Assembly (NCBI GenBank): GCA_039803545.1
Contig: JBDRYS010000002.1
Coordinates: 132,385 to 196,384, forward strand
Length of the DNA: 64,000 bases
Direction: 5' to 3'
Origin: a candidate division WOR-3 bacterium
GTDB taxonomy: Bacteria > Hydrothermota > Hydrothermia > UBA1063
The first letter of the stretch is position 1, and each line of letters opens with the position of its first letter. A program made the translations under genes and the position numbers. The notes under the pieces are model-generated. The model made no database searches and was not told where the DNA came from. It was given only the letters and a program-made list of their open reading frames with translations. Shown piece after piece: positions 50,029 to 58,494 of the stretch.

Positions 50029-51400
50029 TTTCCTGGGGGCCTGTGGAACTGTCACAGGCTCAATGTATCTTATCACTACGGATAAAAAGAGGAAAATCCT
50101 CGTTGACAGCGGGATTTTCCAAGGCGAGTGGGAGGATTTGAACCATTCCTCCTTTCCCTTTGATCCCTATGAGATTGACTATGTAATTTTAACCCATGCT
50201 CACTTAGATCACATCGGTAGACTTCCCAAACTGGTTAAAGAGGGGTTCGAAGGGAAGATCCTTGGAACTCCGGCCACATTGGACCTTGCACGAATCATTT
50301 TAATGGATGCAGCCAAACTCCAGTCTGAAGAATTTGAAACCCAGAAAAAGAGAAACGACAGAAAAGGTATTGAAACACCGGAACCCCTTTATACGCTCGA
50401 AGATGCCATCGCCACCATGTCTTACTTCAAACCTATAAGTGGCTACGACAAGGAAATTGAAATTTTAGAGGGTGTAACCATTACCTGGCGAGATGCAGGT
50501 CATATTCTCGGTTCTGCCTTCCTCGAAATGACTATCGATGGCCATAAGGTCGTCTTCTCAGGTGACCTCGGTAACAGGAACAAGCCAATTATACGGGATC
50601 CCGAATCTATAAAAATGAAGGACGCAGAACTTATCGTGGTTGAATCAACCTACGGTTCAAGACTTCATAAAAGTATTGAAGAGTCAAAAGAGGAATTCCT
50701 CAACGCCCTAAAAGAAACGCTGCCTAAGGGCAATGTCGTGATACCATCCTTTGCCATTGAAAGAGCACAGGACCTTTTGTACTATATAAGAGAATTCAAA
50801 GAGGAAGGATTATTGAGCAAAGATGTTAAGGTTTTCTTAGACAGCCCACTGGCTATCTCCGCCACCAACATTTTCCGCGCCCATAAGGAATGCTTCGATG
50901 ACGAAGCACGGGAACTGCTGAAACAGAAAAGGGACTTATTCAGTTTCCCCAATCTCTTTTTTACCCGATCAAAAGAGGCTTCAATGGAGATAAATAATAT
51001 AAAAAGCGGAGCAATCATAATCGCCGGCTCCGGAATGTGCACTGGAGGAAGAATAAAACACCACCTGAAACACAATCTGTGGCGAGAAGAGTGCGCCGTC
51101 ATTTTCGTAGGCTATCAAGCGGCAGGAACCCTTGGAAGAAGGATAGTTGACGGTGAAAAGGAAGTCGAGATTTACGGTGAAACTGTAAAAGTTAACTCCA
51201 AAATTTACACAATCAATGGGTTCTCCGCCCATGCAGACCAGCAAGAAATTTTAGACTGGGTCTCCCCTGTAGACAAAAATACGAAGGTGGTAATAACTCA
51301 CGGGGAAGAAGTAGAAAGGGATGCACTGGCAGAAAAATTGAAAGAGTTGGGATTTAATGAGATTTTAAAACCAAAACTAAAGGACATTATAACACTTTAA
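50018..51400 (+). CDS. Beta-CASP metallo-beta-lactamase nuclease
   Basis: 460 residues of the RNase J/CPSF73-like superfamily, the single-MBL YsmA/TTHA0252 type. Motif 2 is ILTHAHLDHIGRLP, then DAGHILGSAF, SGDLGNRN, a beta-CASP insert with VESTYGSRLH, MCTGGRIKHHL, and the C-terminal FSAHADQQEIL. All metal ligands are kept. The best-known bacterial relative, Thermus TTHA0252, is an exo/endoribonuclease, so an RNA processing role is likely. It overlaps mtaD by 11 nt. Confidence 0.9.
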   Translation: MEISFLGACGTVTGSMYLITTDKKRKILVDSGIFQGEWEDLNHSSFPFDPYEIDYVILTHAHLDHIGRLPKLVKEGFEGKILGTPATLDLARIILMDAAKLQSEEFETQKKRNDRKGIETPEPLYTLEDAIATMSYFKPISGYDKEIEILEGVTITWRDAGHILGSAFLEMTIDGHKVVFSGDLGNRNKPIIRDPESIKMKDAELIVVESTYGSRLHKSIEESKEEFLNALKETLPKGNVVIPSFAIERAQDLLYYIREFKEEGLLSKDVKVFLDSPLAISATNIFRAHKECFDDEARELLKQKRDLFSFPNLFFTRSKEASMEINNIKSGAIIIAGSGMCTGGRIKHHLKHNLWREECAVIFVGYQAAGTLGRRIVDGEKEVEIYGETVKVNSKIYTINGFSAHADQQEILDWVSPVDKNTKVVITHGEEVERDALAEKLKELGFNEILKPKLKDIITL

Positions 51401-51409
51401 GGAGGAAAA

Positions 51410-52453
51410 ATGGCAAATTTTAAGGATATATATGCAAAACTTGCCGAATTAAAAGACCCTGTCACCGGAGAAACCCTCTTTAAACTCGGCATTCTCAAAG
51501 ACATTTCCCTTTCGGGTGGCACTTTATCCCTGACCCTTATAGCATCGGAATCAGAAATGCAAGAGTTCGAAAAAATGATAAGAGAAGCCATCAAGGAATT
51601 CGACCTACAAGAAGTAAAGATCAACAAAATTTTCAAGCAAGTGGTAAGACCAAACCTCGAAAGGCGTGAAAAGGCAAAAAGTAAAAAAATTGAGGGTGTT
51701 AAGAAAGTCATAGCGGTAGGGAGTGGAAAGGGTGGAGTCGGAAAATCTACCGTTGCCGCCAACCTTGCCGCTGCCCTTATGAAAAAAGGATTGAAAGTCG
51801 GACTCTTTGATGGTGATATCTACGGACCTTCCATCTCCAGGATGTTTGGCATTGACGGATTGGCTCCATTAGTTGAAGAGAATAAGATGTTGCCAGTGGA
51901 AAGATTTGGACTCAAGATAATGTCCATGGGGCAATTAGTTGAAGAAGAAACACCCATTCTCTGGAGAGGTCCACTCATCCATAAAGCCTACGAACAATTC
52001 TTTTACGATACCCTCTGGGCCCCCCTCGATATCCTTGTAGTTGACCTTCCACCTGGTACCGGCGATGCCCAGTTAAGTGCAATTCAACTGGTGAATCTCG
52101 ATGGTGCAATAATTGTCACCACTCCACAAGATGTTTCCCTCATTGAAGTCAAAAAAGCAATCAACATGTTCCGGAAATCTAACATAGAAGTCTTAGGGGT
52201 TGTCGAAAATATGAGCTACTTTATATGCCCTCACTGCTCTAACATTACTTACATTTTTGGTCAAGGAGGAGCAAAAAAACTCAGGGAAACGATGAATGTG
52301 GAAATAATCGGTCAGATACCATTATACCCCGCAATCAGCACCAGCGGGGATGAGGGGATACCCATAGTTTTACAAGAAGATAAAAGTACCGCAAAAATCG
52401 CCGAAGCCTTTTTAGAACTTGCATCCAAAGTGATAGAAAAGCTCGAACTATGA
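51410..52453 (+). CDS. mrp: Mrp/ApbC/NBP35-type Fe-S carrier ATPase
   Basis: 347 residues. An N-terminal DUF59-like domain (1-85) precedes the deviant Walker A AVGSGKGGVGKSTVAANLAA and VGLFDGDIYGPSISRMFG. VVDLPPGTGDAQLS and a CxxC (ICPHCSNIT) that bridges an Fe-S cluster between subunits are present. It transfers Fe-S clusters to apoproteins. AAGGAGG precedes the ATG. It overlaps the Tdh-like gene by 4 nt. Confidence 0.93.
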   Translation: MANFKDIYAKLAELKDPVTGETLFKLGILKDISLSGGTLSLTLIASESEMQEFEKMIREAIKEFDLQEVKINKIFKQVVRPNLERREKAKSKKIEGVKKVIAVGSGKGGVGKSTVAANLAAALMKKGLKVGLFDGDIYGPSISRMFGIDGLAPLVEENKMLPVERFGLKIMSMGQLVEEETPILWRGPLIHKAYEQFFYDTLWAPLDILVVDLPPGTGDAQLSAIQLVNLDGAIIVTTPQDVSLIEVKKAINMFRKSNIEVLGVVENMSYFICPHCSNITYIFGQGGAKKLRETMNVEIIGQIPLYPAISTSGDEGIPIVLQEDKSTAKIAEAFLELASKVIEKLEL

Positions 52454-53442
52454 GGGTCATAGTCTTCTCCAAGGAGAAGCACCAGCTCTTAGAAAGGGAA
52501 CTTCCCACTCCAACCCTTCAAGGTCGAGAAGTTCTTATAAAAGTCAGTCATTTGATTCTGACACGAAAGGACCTTAGCGAAACAATATCAGGTAGCGAAA
52601 TAATCCCCGGCCGGTTTTTCATAGGTGAGGTAATAGCCACAGGCAGCGAAGTTAAAAATTACGCCCCAGGTGATGTAGTCTCCAGTATAACAACTTTTTA
52701 TTGTGAATCCTGTGAGTCCTGTGAAGTTTCAGAATATCACCTCTGTGAGAAACCCTCAATCCCGGGGAGAGATATTAATGGCTTCTTTGCTGAATTTGCT
52801 ATAATAAAAGAGAGTTTCCTTTTTAAAATTCCTCCGGAAATCCCAGGAGAAAAAGCGGCCTTTTTGCCATTAATCGTAGAACTTCTTGACTACATCCCGG
52901 AAGAAATTCAACCGGGGGCAACGGGAATCGTAATAGCCTCAAGTATAGAAGATGTAATCTTTAACAGCCTTTTACATACCTTAGGATTTATAGAAACCGC
53001 AATTCTTTCAGCCTCAGCGCGTCTCAGAACCTTTTTAAAACCGGATTTACGAAGCCTCTACATCGAAGAACCATCTGGCCTTTTTCAATTCTTTGAAGGA
53101 AATGGTGTAAAACCCAACTTTGCCTTCGATTTTACAGGCAACTGGGCATTCCTGAAGGCAGTTTTACAAGTCTTAAAACCAGGAGCAATGCTCTTTCTCG
53201 CTGAACCCCTCAGAAATGAAGATGTTCAAAATCTTTTAGAATTTGCAAAACCCAAAAAACTGAACATTAGAATGAGAAATCTTCTTCCTATCAAAGATAA
53301 AGTTTCTTACGCCATAAAAGTATTACAGACCCACTCAATTAACCCTGAAGAGTTCTTAACTCACATCTTTAACCTTAATGATTTGGAAAAAATTACCAAA
53401 ATCTTATCGCAGGAGCCTTCCCTGATAATGGTGAACTTTTAA
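52450..53442 (+). CDS. Degenerate zinc-dehydrogenase-fold protein (Tdh-like pseudoenzyme)
   Basis: 330 residues resembling medium-chain dehydrogenases, particularly threonine 3-dehydrogenase. GREVLIKVSHLIL and IPGRFFIGEVIATGSEVKNY align with the N-terminal domain. The structural-zinc loop C-x2-C-x2-C-x7-C (85, 88, 91, 99) is intact. The catalytic site is not: no Cys occurs in residues 34-42, the usual Gly-His-Glu is GRF (54-56), and the Rossmann Gly-x-Gly-x-x-Gly region reads IVIASSIEDV (160-169). So neither catalytic zinc nor normal NAD binding is expected. The frame is intact, begins at ATG inside mrp and sits 2 nt before a similarly degenerate Kbl homologue. Binding or regulation is inferred. 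Confidence 0.78.
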   Translation: MRVIVFSKEKHQLLERELPTPTLQGREVLIKVSHLILTRKDLSETISGSEIIPGRFFIGEVIATGSEVKNYAPGDVVSSITTFYCESCESCEVSEYHLCEKPSIPGRDINGFFAEFAIIKESFLFKIPPEIPGEKAAFLPLIVELLDYIPEEIQPGATGIVIASSIEDVIFNSLLHTLGFIETAILSASARLRTFLKPDLRSLYIEEPSGLFQFFEGNGVKPNFAFDFTGNWAFLKAVLQVLKPGAMLFLAEPLRNEDVQNLLEFAKPKKLNIRMRNLLPIKDKVSYAIKVLQTHSINPEEFLTHIFNLNDLEKITKILSQEPSLIMVNF

Positions 53443-53444
53443 AA

Positions 53445-54554
53445 ATGAACGGCGAACCAACAATTTGTGGCGGAAGAGGTCCCTGGATTGCAAAGGGAAA
53501 ACGCCTTTTTCTCAATCTTTCAGGTGGTGACATTCTTGGATTAACATCGAACAAGGAATTTGTTACAGCCTTTCTCCAAAACTTAGAAAGTGCAGACCTT
53601 TACAATTGTCCCTTCTTTTCCTACGAAAGCCAATCAACCAGAATTCCCCCAAACAAACTCAACGAAATTAAAGGACAAAGAAAGGCGCTCCTTTTTAAAG
53701 ACTTAACCACTCTTTTTAATCTTCTTGCGAGCCATCTACTAAAAAGAGGCTATGTTCTACTCGTTGACGAACAATTTGAAATGACTAACATCCCATTAAT
53801 CAGGAACATTAACAATCAAGTTCAGATTTTTCCTCACAACTCCTTTAGCACCATCAAAAAGCACATAGAAGCACAATCCGATTCAAATTTTGCCATTTTA
53901 GTTCAGACTGTTTACCCACTATCATCAGAACTATTACCTGTAAACGAATTACTGGAAATCTCACAGAGCGATCATGTTCTCCTCATAATATACGAGTCTT
54001 GGGCCGATGGCCTCTTAGGTGAAGGGGGTGAAGGACTAAAAAGTCTTATAAGCACAATACCACAAAACTCAATAATAGTCGGTTCATACACTCATATCCT
54101 TCCCCTTTCATTCTCCTACATAGCTTCTCCTGAAACTTTTATCGATGCCTTAGAATCTGACCTTAAAGATCAACCCTTTAATCCTGAGGCTACGGAGTTT
54201 CAAGTCGGCATCACCCTATGGTTTATAAACTTCCTGAATTCCCAGAAGAGTCCTTTGAGAAAGTTAAGCGACAATGCGAACTACCTAAGATATGAATTGG
54301 CCACAAAAGGTTTTAGGGTTTTAGGAGATTTCGCTCCCCTAATCCCAGTTCTCGTAGGAGAAAGAGAAAAAGCGTTAGAGTTTTACAATGGCCTTCTGGA
54401 AAACAAAATTCTTGCTAATCTTTTAAATTATCCCCTCGTGCCCCTTGGAAAATCAAGAATTTTACTAATCCCCTCCGTTTTACACTCCAAGGAAGACCTT
54501 GACTTTGCTTTAAACAAGCTCGAAAAAGTCGCTAAAACCCTTGGCATTATATAG
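53445..54554 (+). CDS. Degenerate PLP-fold protein (Kbl-like pseudoenzyme)
   Basis: 369 residues similar overall to glycine C-acetyltransferase (Kbl) and alpha-oxoamine synthases. LLNYPLVPLGKSRILLIPS and a LDFALNKLEKVAKTLGII tail match the C-terminal domain well, and DGLLGEGGEGL matches the loop after the PLP-binding Asp. The Schiff-base Lys is His217 (GSYTHI for GTxxKA), the ring-binding Asp is Tyr183, and its partner His is Trp186. The protein should not bind PLP covalently. Open frame, length and codon use look normal, so this is not a decayed pseudogene. It is translated 2 nt after the Tdh-like gene. Confidence 0.78.
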   Translation: MNGEPTICGGRGPWIAKGKRLFLNLSGGDILGLTSNKEFVTAFLQNLESADLYNCPFFSYESQSTRIPPNKLNEIKGQRKALLFKDLTTLFNLLASHLLKRGYVLLVDEQFEMTNIPLIRNINNQVQIFPHNSFSTIKKHIEAQSDSNFAILVQTVYPLSSELLPVNELLEISQSDHVLLIIYESWADGLLGEGGEGLKSLISTIPQNSIIVGSYTHILPLSFSYIASPETFIDALESDLKDQPFNPEATEFQVGITLWFINFLNSQKSPLRKLSDNANYLRYELATKGFRVLGDFAPLIPVLVGEREKALEFYNGLLENKILANLLNYPLVPLGKSRILLIPSVLHSKEDLDFALNKLEKVAKTLGII

Positions 54555-54556
54555 TG

Positions 54557-54585
54557 TTGACAATACGAGATAGAGTTCCTATAAT
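54557..54585 (+). promoter_or_regulatory. Consensus promoter of the polyamine operon
   Basis: TTGACA (54557-54562), a 17-nt spacer and TATAAT (54580-54585): a perfect sigma-70 type match, starting 2 nt after the preceding stop codon. The transcript should begin near 54592. Confidence 0.9.
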
Positions 54586-54608
54586 TTAACACTACCTGAG
54601 GTGAGTTT

Positions 54609-54662
54609 ATGGAGAGTGAAAGTGAAAGAATTGTGGGGATTTTATACGTTGATAATTGGTGA
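54609..54662 (+). CDS. 17-residue leader peptide upstream of speD (putative)
   Basis: An ATG at 54609 with a good GAGGTGA ribosome site (54598-54604) opens a 17-codon frame ending TGA at 54660-54662. The peptide is MESESERIVGILYVDNW. It lies wholly in the leader of the polyamine operon, 10 nt before the speD ribosome site. Eukaryotic AdoMet decarboxylase mRNAs carry a polyamine-sensing upstream ORF; a comparable leader in bacteria would be notable. It could also be a chance frame. Confidence 0.5.
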   Translation: MESESERIVGILYVDNW

Positions 54663-54689
54663 ATTTAACAAAAAAGGAGGCAGGAAGAA

Positions 54690-55091
54690 TTGAAAAAATC
54701 CCTGGGTGTGCATATCATACTTGAGTTCTTTGGTTGTGATCCCAATACCCTCACCAGAAGAGAGTATGTAGAAAGAGTAATGTTAGAAGCCGCTCAAAAG
54801 GCCAACACTCATTCCATTGGAACCTTCTTCCATCAGTTCAAACCCTATGGAGTGTCCGGCGTGATTATAATCGAAGAATCCCATATCTCCATTCATACAT
54901 GGCCTGAACATGGTTTTGCAGCTATAGACTTCTTCTACTGCTCTGATGAAGTAGACCCTGAAAAAGCCATCGAGGTTCTGATAGAGGGCTTCAAACCTAC
55001 AAGGATCTCAAGAGTTGAATTTGAGAGAGGCAGTTTTAAGGAACTCAACGCCCAGGAGACAAAGCCTGAGCAGGTTCTCAGCATAGCTTGA
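54690..55091 (+). CDS. speD: S-adenosylmethionine decarboxylase proenzyme (prokaryotic class)
   Basis: 133 residues from a TTG at 54690 with AAAGGAGG 9 nt upstream. It makes decarboxylated AdoMet, the aminopropyl donor. Self-cleavage occurs before Ser64 in IIEESHISIHTWPE, giving the pyruvoyl group. His69 and Cys84 (IDFFYC) are the processing and proton-donor residues. Length fits the small bacterial/archaeal SpeH class. It begins the polyamine operon, behind a consensus promoter and a possible leader peptide. Confidence 0.94.
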   Translation: MKKSLGVHIILEFFGCDPNTLTRREYVERVMLEAAQKANTHSIGTFFHQFKPYGVSGVIIIEESHISIHTWPEHGFAAIDFFYCSDEVDPEKAIEVLIEGFKPTRISRVEFERGSFKELNAQETKPEQVLSIA

Positions 55092-55108
55092 GTTTAGAAG
55101 GACTATGC

Positions 55109-55987
55109 ATGAAGATAGTTATCAACAATACGATCTTAGAGGAGTTCGCCCCGGGGATAAAGGTTCAATACACATTAAAGAACAAAATTTATGAAGGGCA
55201 ATCGGAGTTTCAACATATTTTGATCGCGGAAATAGAAGGTTTCGGAAAATCGATTTTTTTAAATGGTGTGCTTCAATCAGCACAAATTGACGAATACGTC
55301 TATCATGAACTTCTTGTACACCCCGCCTTTTACCTCCACAGAAATCCTGAAAAGGTACTAATCTTTGGTGGAGGTGAGGGGGCGACTCTAAGGGAAGTTC
55401 TAAAGCACCCTGTAAAAAAGGCGGTGATGGTAGATATCGACAAACAGGTGGTTGAAACCTCAAAACGATACTTACCTGAATGGTCAGACGGTAGTTTCAA
55501 CGATAAACGGGCCGAACTGGTTTTTGATGACGCACGCAAATTTGTTGAACATTGCAACGAAAAGTTTGATATTATCATTTCAGACCTTACAGACCCCTTC
55601 CAGGATGACCTATCTGTGGATTCTTTCACCAAAGAATTTTACAAACTTTGCAAAAAAATTTTAAAAGAAGATGGTATCCTCGTGGTACAAGGAGGCTCTC
55701 TCGACCCTCATTACCTTAAATACTATCTCAAAGTCGTGGACAATCTCAAGGAATCCTTTAAATTCATAACCTCTTACGGGTATTTTATCTTTTCTTTTAT
55801 GAGCGTTTGGGGGTTCATAATTGCATCAGACACAGACTACTCAAAAATTCAACCCGACGAAGAAAAATTTAAGAGGGTAAAGTTAAGATTCTTTGAGCCT
55901 TTTTTATTCCCTTTAATGGAAACTCAGACGAACCATTATATCCGAAAGGAGATTGATAATGGAAAAGCCCCAGTATGGCAAACTTGA
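55109..55987 (+). CDS. Aminopropyltransferase, thermospermine-synthase-like
   Basis: 292 residues from the ATG at 55109 (AGAAGGA upstream); an earlier TTG at 55088 is less likely. AdoMet-like binding core IFGGGEGATLREVLKHPVKK and VMVDIDKQVVETSKRYL, then SDLTDPFQDD and GSFNDKRAEL. This spacing, and the TDP segment rather than SDPxGP, resembles plant ACL5 thermospermine synthase and its bacterial homologues. It probably adds an aminopropyl group to spermidine or another longer amine. Its 3' end overlaps the arginine decarboxylase start by 29 nt. Confidence 0.83.
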   Translation: MKIVINNTILEEFAPGIKVQYTLKNKIYEGQSEFQHILIAEIEGFGKSIFLNGVLQSAQIDEYVYHELLVHPAFYLHRNPEKVLIFGGGEGATLREVLKHPVKKAVMVDIDKQVVETSKRYLPEWSDGSFNDKRAELVFDDARKFVEHCNEKFDIIISDLTDPFQDDLSVDSFTKEFYKLCKKILKEDGILVVQGGSLDPHYLKYYLKVVDNLKESFKFITSYGYFIFSFMSVWGFIIASDTDYSKIQPDEEKFKRVKLRFFEPFLFPLMETQTNHYIRKEIDNGKAPVWQT

Positions 55988-56435
55988 ACATTTCACTTTA
56001 GTTGGTGGCGTCGGGGAGGGTTCAACCTTCCTTAATGCCTTCGATGCGGCGCTTATGTCTGCGCAAGTCGGACATTATAACTTAGTAAGGGTATCCAGTA
56101 TACTCCCTCCTAAGGCAATCCAAACCGACAAAGTAGGCCTTCCACCTGGCTCGATTCTCCCCATAGCTTACGGCTACATCTACTCAGCCGAAAAGGGGCA
56201 AAGAATCACTGCAGCAGTTTCTATAGGCATACCAGAAGATCCAAACAGCATAGGCGTAATCATGGAATATTCGGGTGACCTTGACGAAAACGACGCCAGG
56301 GAATTCGTAATCAATATGGCGCGCGAAGCCATGGAAAAGAGGGGAATCAAAATTAAGGAAATCCTTTACAAGGTAGTTTCCACAAAAGTTAACGAACAAA
56401 AGGCCTGCGTCTTCGCAGGTGTAGCTCTGTGGTAA
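55959..56435 (+). CDS. pdaD: Pyruvoyl-dependent arginine decarboxylase
   Basis: 158 residues from the ATG at 55959 with GAAAGGAGA upstream. It decarboxylates arginine to agmatine, the entry to polyamine synthesis. The proenzyme cleavage site is the Ser-Ser pair 46-47 in LVRVSSILPP. LPPGSILPIAYG and MEYSGDLDENDAREFV are also family-typical. This archaeal-type enzyme occurs in some thermophilic bacteria and is about a quarter the length of PLP-dependent SpeA. It is flanked on both sides by aminopropyltransferase genes. Confidence 0.93.
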   Translation: MEKPQYGKLEHFTLVGGVGEGSTFLNAFDAALMSAQVGHYNLVRVSSILPPKAIQTDKVGLPPGSILPIAYGYIYSAEKGQRITAAVSIGIPEDPNSIGVIMEYSGDLDENDAREFVINMAREAMEKRGIKIKEILYKVVSTKVNEQKACVFAGVALW

Positions 56436-56440
56436 GCTCT

Positions 56441-57271
56441 ATGGACCTATGGTTTAAAGAGCTCCACGATGCAAGTAGTGGGATAACCTTCAAGGTCAAA
56501 AATTATCTCTACTCTGGGAGATCCCCTTTCCAGAGGATTGATATCTTTGAAGTTGAAACCTACGGTAAAGTCCTGACCCTCGATGGTATGGTGATGGTAA
56601 CAGAAAGAGATGAATTCATCTACCACGAGATGATAACCCATCCCGCCCTCCGGATCCATCCAGATCCTAAAAAGGTTCTCATTATCGGCGGTGGCGATGG
56701 TGGCACTGCAAGAGAAGTCTTAAAGTATAAAGAAGTCGAAAAAGTTGTAATGGTGGAGATAGACAAAGATGTAGTTGAACTTTCAAAGAAATACTTCCCA
56801 ACCATTTCCTGTGCCCTCGAGGATCCCCGCCTTGAGATTAAATACGAAGATGGAGTCAATTTTGTAAGGGAAACGGAGGAAAAATTCGATGTGATGCTAC
56901 TCGATACCTCAGACCCTGTAGGTCCCGCCGAAGTTCTTTATAGAAGAGAATTTTATGAAAATTGCAAAAGAAGCCTTAACAAAAATGGTATTCTGGTGAC
57001 ACAAGCCGAGTCTCCTTGGTCCCAGCTGGAAACCATTAAAAACCTTCTCAAAGAGATAAAAGGTGTCTTCAGTCAAAGCTTGCTTTATCTCGCCCACATC
57101 CCCACTTACCCAGGAGGTCTTTGGTCTTTCCTTATGCTTGGAGAAAATTTTGACATAAACAAAATTCAAAGGCAGACTCCTGAAGGCCTAAAATACTACA
57201 ACGAGGAAATCCACAGGGGCATGACCGCACTTCCGCAATATTTAAAAGAGGTCCTAAATGAGATCCGTTAA
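56441..57271 (+). CDS. speE: Spermidine synthase (polyamine aminopropyltransferase)
   Basis: 276 residues from the ATG at 56441; a GTG at 56429 is an alternative. Classical SpeE motifs: VETYGKVLTLDGMVMVTERD, YHEMITHPAL, IIGGGDGGTAREVLKY, MVEIDKDVVELSKKYFP, and catalytic-site LDTSDPVGPAE. It transfers an aminopropyl group from decarboxylated AdoMet to putrescine, or to agmatine as in Thermus. No ribosome site is evident, so translation is likely coupled to pdaD. Confidence 0.93.
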   Translation: MDLWFKELHDASSGITFKVKNYLYSGRSPFQRIDIFEVETYGKVLTLDGMVMVTERDEFIYHEMITHPALRIHPDPKKVLIIGGGDGGTAREVLKYKEVEKVVMVEIDKDVVELSKKYFPTISCALEDPRLEIKYEDGVNFVRETEEKFDVMLLDTSDPVGPAEVLYRREFYENCKRSLNKNGILVTQAESPWSQLETIKNLLKEIKGVFSQSLLYLAHIPTYPGGLWSFLMLGENFDINKIQRQTPEGLKYYNEEIHRGMTALPQYLKEVLNEIR

Positions 57272-58034
57272 AATTTTAGGATTACCTTACGAAGGTCCGG
57301 AAAATTTCCAGCCCGGTGTTCAACTGGCCCCTGCCCACATTAGGTGGGCTTATGACTCCATAGAGTGGTACAGCATTCACCAAAAGGAGCCCGTTCCAGA
57401 ATTCGAGGACCTTGGTGACTTTTACTTTTATTCCAAAGAAAATCCCGAGGAGTTTGTCAGAAAAGCCTTAAGCTTACTTAACAGGCTAAAACTGGAACCA
57501 CCTTTCATCGCCCTTGGAGGCGATCACTTTGTTACTTATCCCATTATCAAATACCTACATGAGAAAGGAATGGAATTCACGGTTATACACCTTGACGCCC
57601 ACTTAGACAGAAGAGATTCCTTCATGGGTAATAAGCTCTCCCACGCCACCGTTATCAAAAGGGTAGAAGAGATCGTGGGAGAAGATAGGGTCATTACCTT
57701 CGGCTATCGCTCCTTTTTTCCCGAAGAAGATTTAAAAAGAGGAGAACCTTTTAAGGTTTTAGAACCGCTTAAGAAACTTTTAGAAGAAGAAAAGGGTCCT
57801 TTTTACCTCACCCTCGATATTGACGTCCTCGATCCCTCGATTATGCCCGCCGTCTCAAATCCAGAGCCCCTGGGCATTACGTTTAAAGAACTCTTAGAAT
57901 CATTGAAACTCCTCAAGGGAAAACTTTTAGCGATGGACCTTGTGGAACTGGATCCACTCCTTGACCCCACACACAGCAGTGCCATCCTCTGTGCAGAAAT
58001 CCTCAGAGAATCCGTCATAATTCTATCACAATAA
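57258..58034 (+). CDS. speB: Agmatinase-family ureohydrolase
   Basis: 258 residues of the arginase/agmatinase family. The binuclear Mn site is complete: LGGDHFV, VIHLDAHLDRRD, and LTLDIDVLDPS with the final Glu in DLVELDP. It releases urea from agmatine to give putrescine. In Thermus the equivalent acts on N1-aminopropylagmatine to give spermidine directly. Two aminopropyltransferases next door leave both routes open. It overlaps speE by 14 nt. Confidence 0.92.
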   Translation: MRSVKILGLPYEGPENFQPGVQLAPAHIRWAYDSIEWYSIHQKEPVPEFEDLGDFYFYSKENPEEFVRKALSLLNRLKLEPPFIALGGDHFVTYPIIKYLHEKGMEFTVIHLDAHLDRRDSFMGNKLSHATVIKRVEEIVGEDRVITFGYRSFFPEEDLKRGEPFKVLEPLKKLLEEEKGPFYLTLDIDVLDPSIMPAVSNPEPLGITFKELLESLKLLKGKLLAMDLVELDPLLDPTHSSAILCAEILRESVIILSQ

Positions 58035-58035
58035 A

Positions 58036-58494
58036 ATGAACTTCCTCTGTGATTCGATGTTGGGGAAGCTGGCAAGGCTTCTCCGGATGTGTGGATTTGA
58101 CACAATCTATATAAAAAGTGGCCTAAACCTCGAAAATATAAAGGAATTCGAAAATTTTGATAGAATTGTTCTTACGCGAAACACAAAATTTAAAAAGTAC
58201 AAAGGCAAGCTCACCATCTTCTTCCCTGACCACGACAACCCATTGATCCAGCTAAAAACGGTGCTAAACCAATTTAACCTCGTCGATAAAATAAACTTCC
58301 TTTCCCTATGTATGGAATGTAATGTCCCCCTTGTTAAAATCGACAAAGAGCTGGTTAGAGGAAAAGTTCCCTTCTTCGTCTTTGACACCCACAATGAATT
58401 CTACTATTGCCCTTCCTGCCACAGGTATTACTGGGAAGGAAGTCATGTTTCAAAGATGAAGGAGAAATTAAAAGGAGTTATTGGATGGCAATAA
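58036..58494 (+). CDS. Mut7-C domain (PIN-like) protein with zinc ribbon
   Basis: 152 residues. The Mut7-C fold begins with FLCDSMLGKLARLLRMCGFD and VLTRNTKFKKYKG, which supply acidic residues of a PIN-like nuclease. Two Cys pairs, CMEC and CPSCHRYYW, form a zinc ribbon. The family (PF01927) is predicted to act on RNA, but targets are unknown. Its start is 1 nt after speB, and it overlaps the nnr gene by 10 nt. Confidence 0.87.
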   Translation: MNFLCDSMLGKLARLLRMCGFDTIYIKSGLNLENIKEFENFDRIVLTRNTKFKKYKGKLTIFFPDHDNPLIQLKTVLNQFNLVDKINFLSLCMECNVPLVKIDKELVRGKVPFFVFDTHNEFYYCPSCHRYYWEGSHVSKMKEKLKGVIGWQ

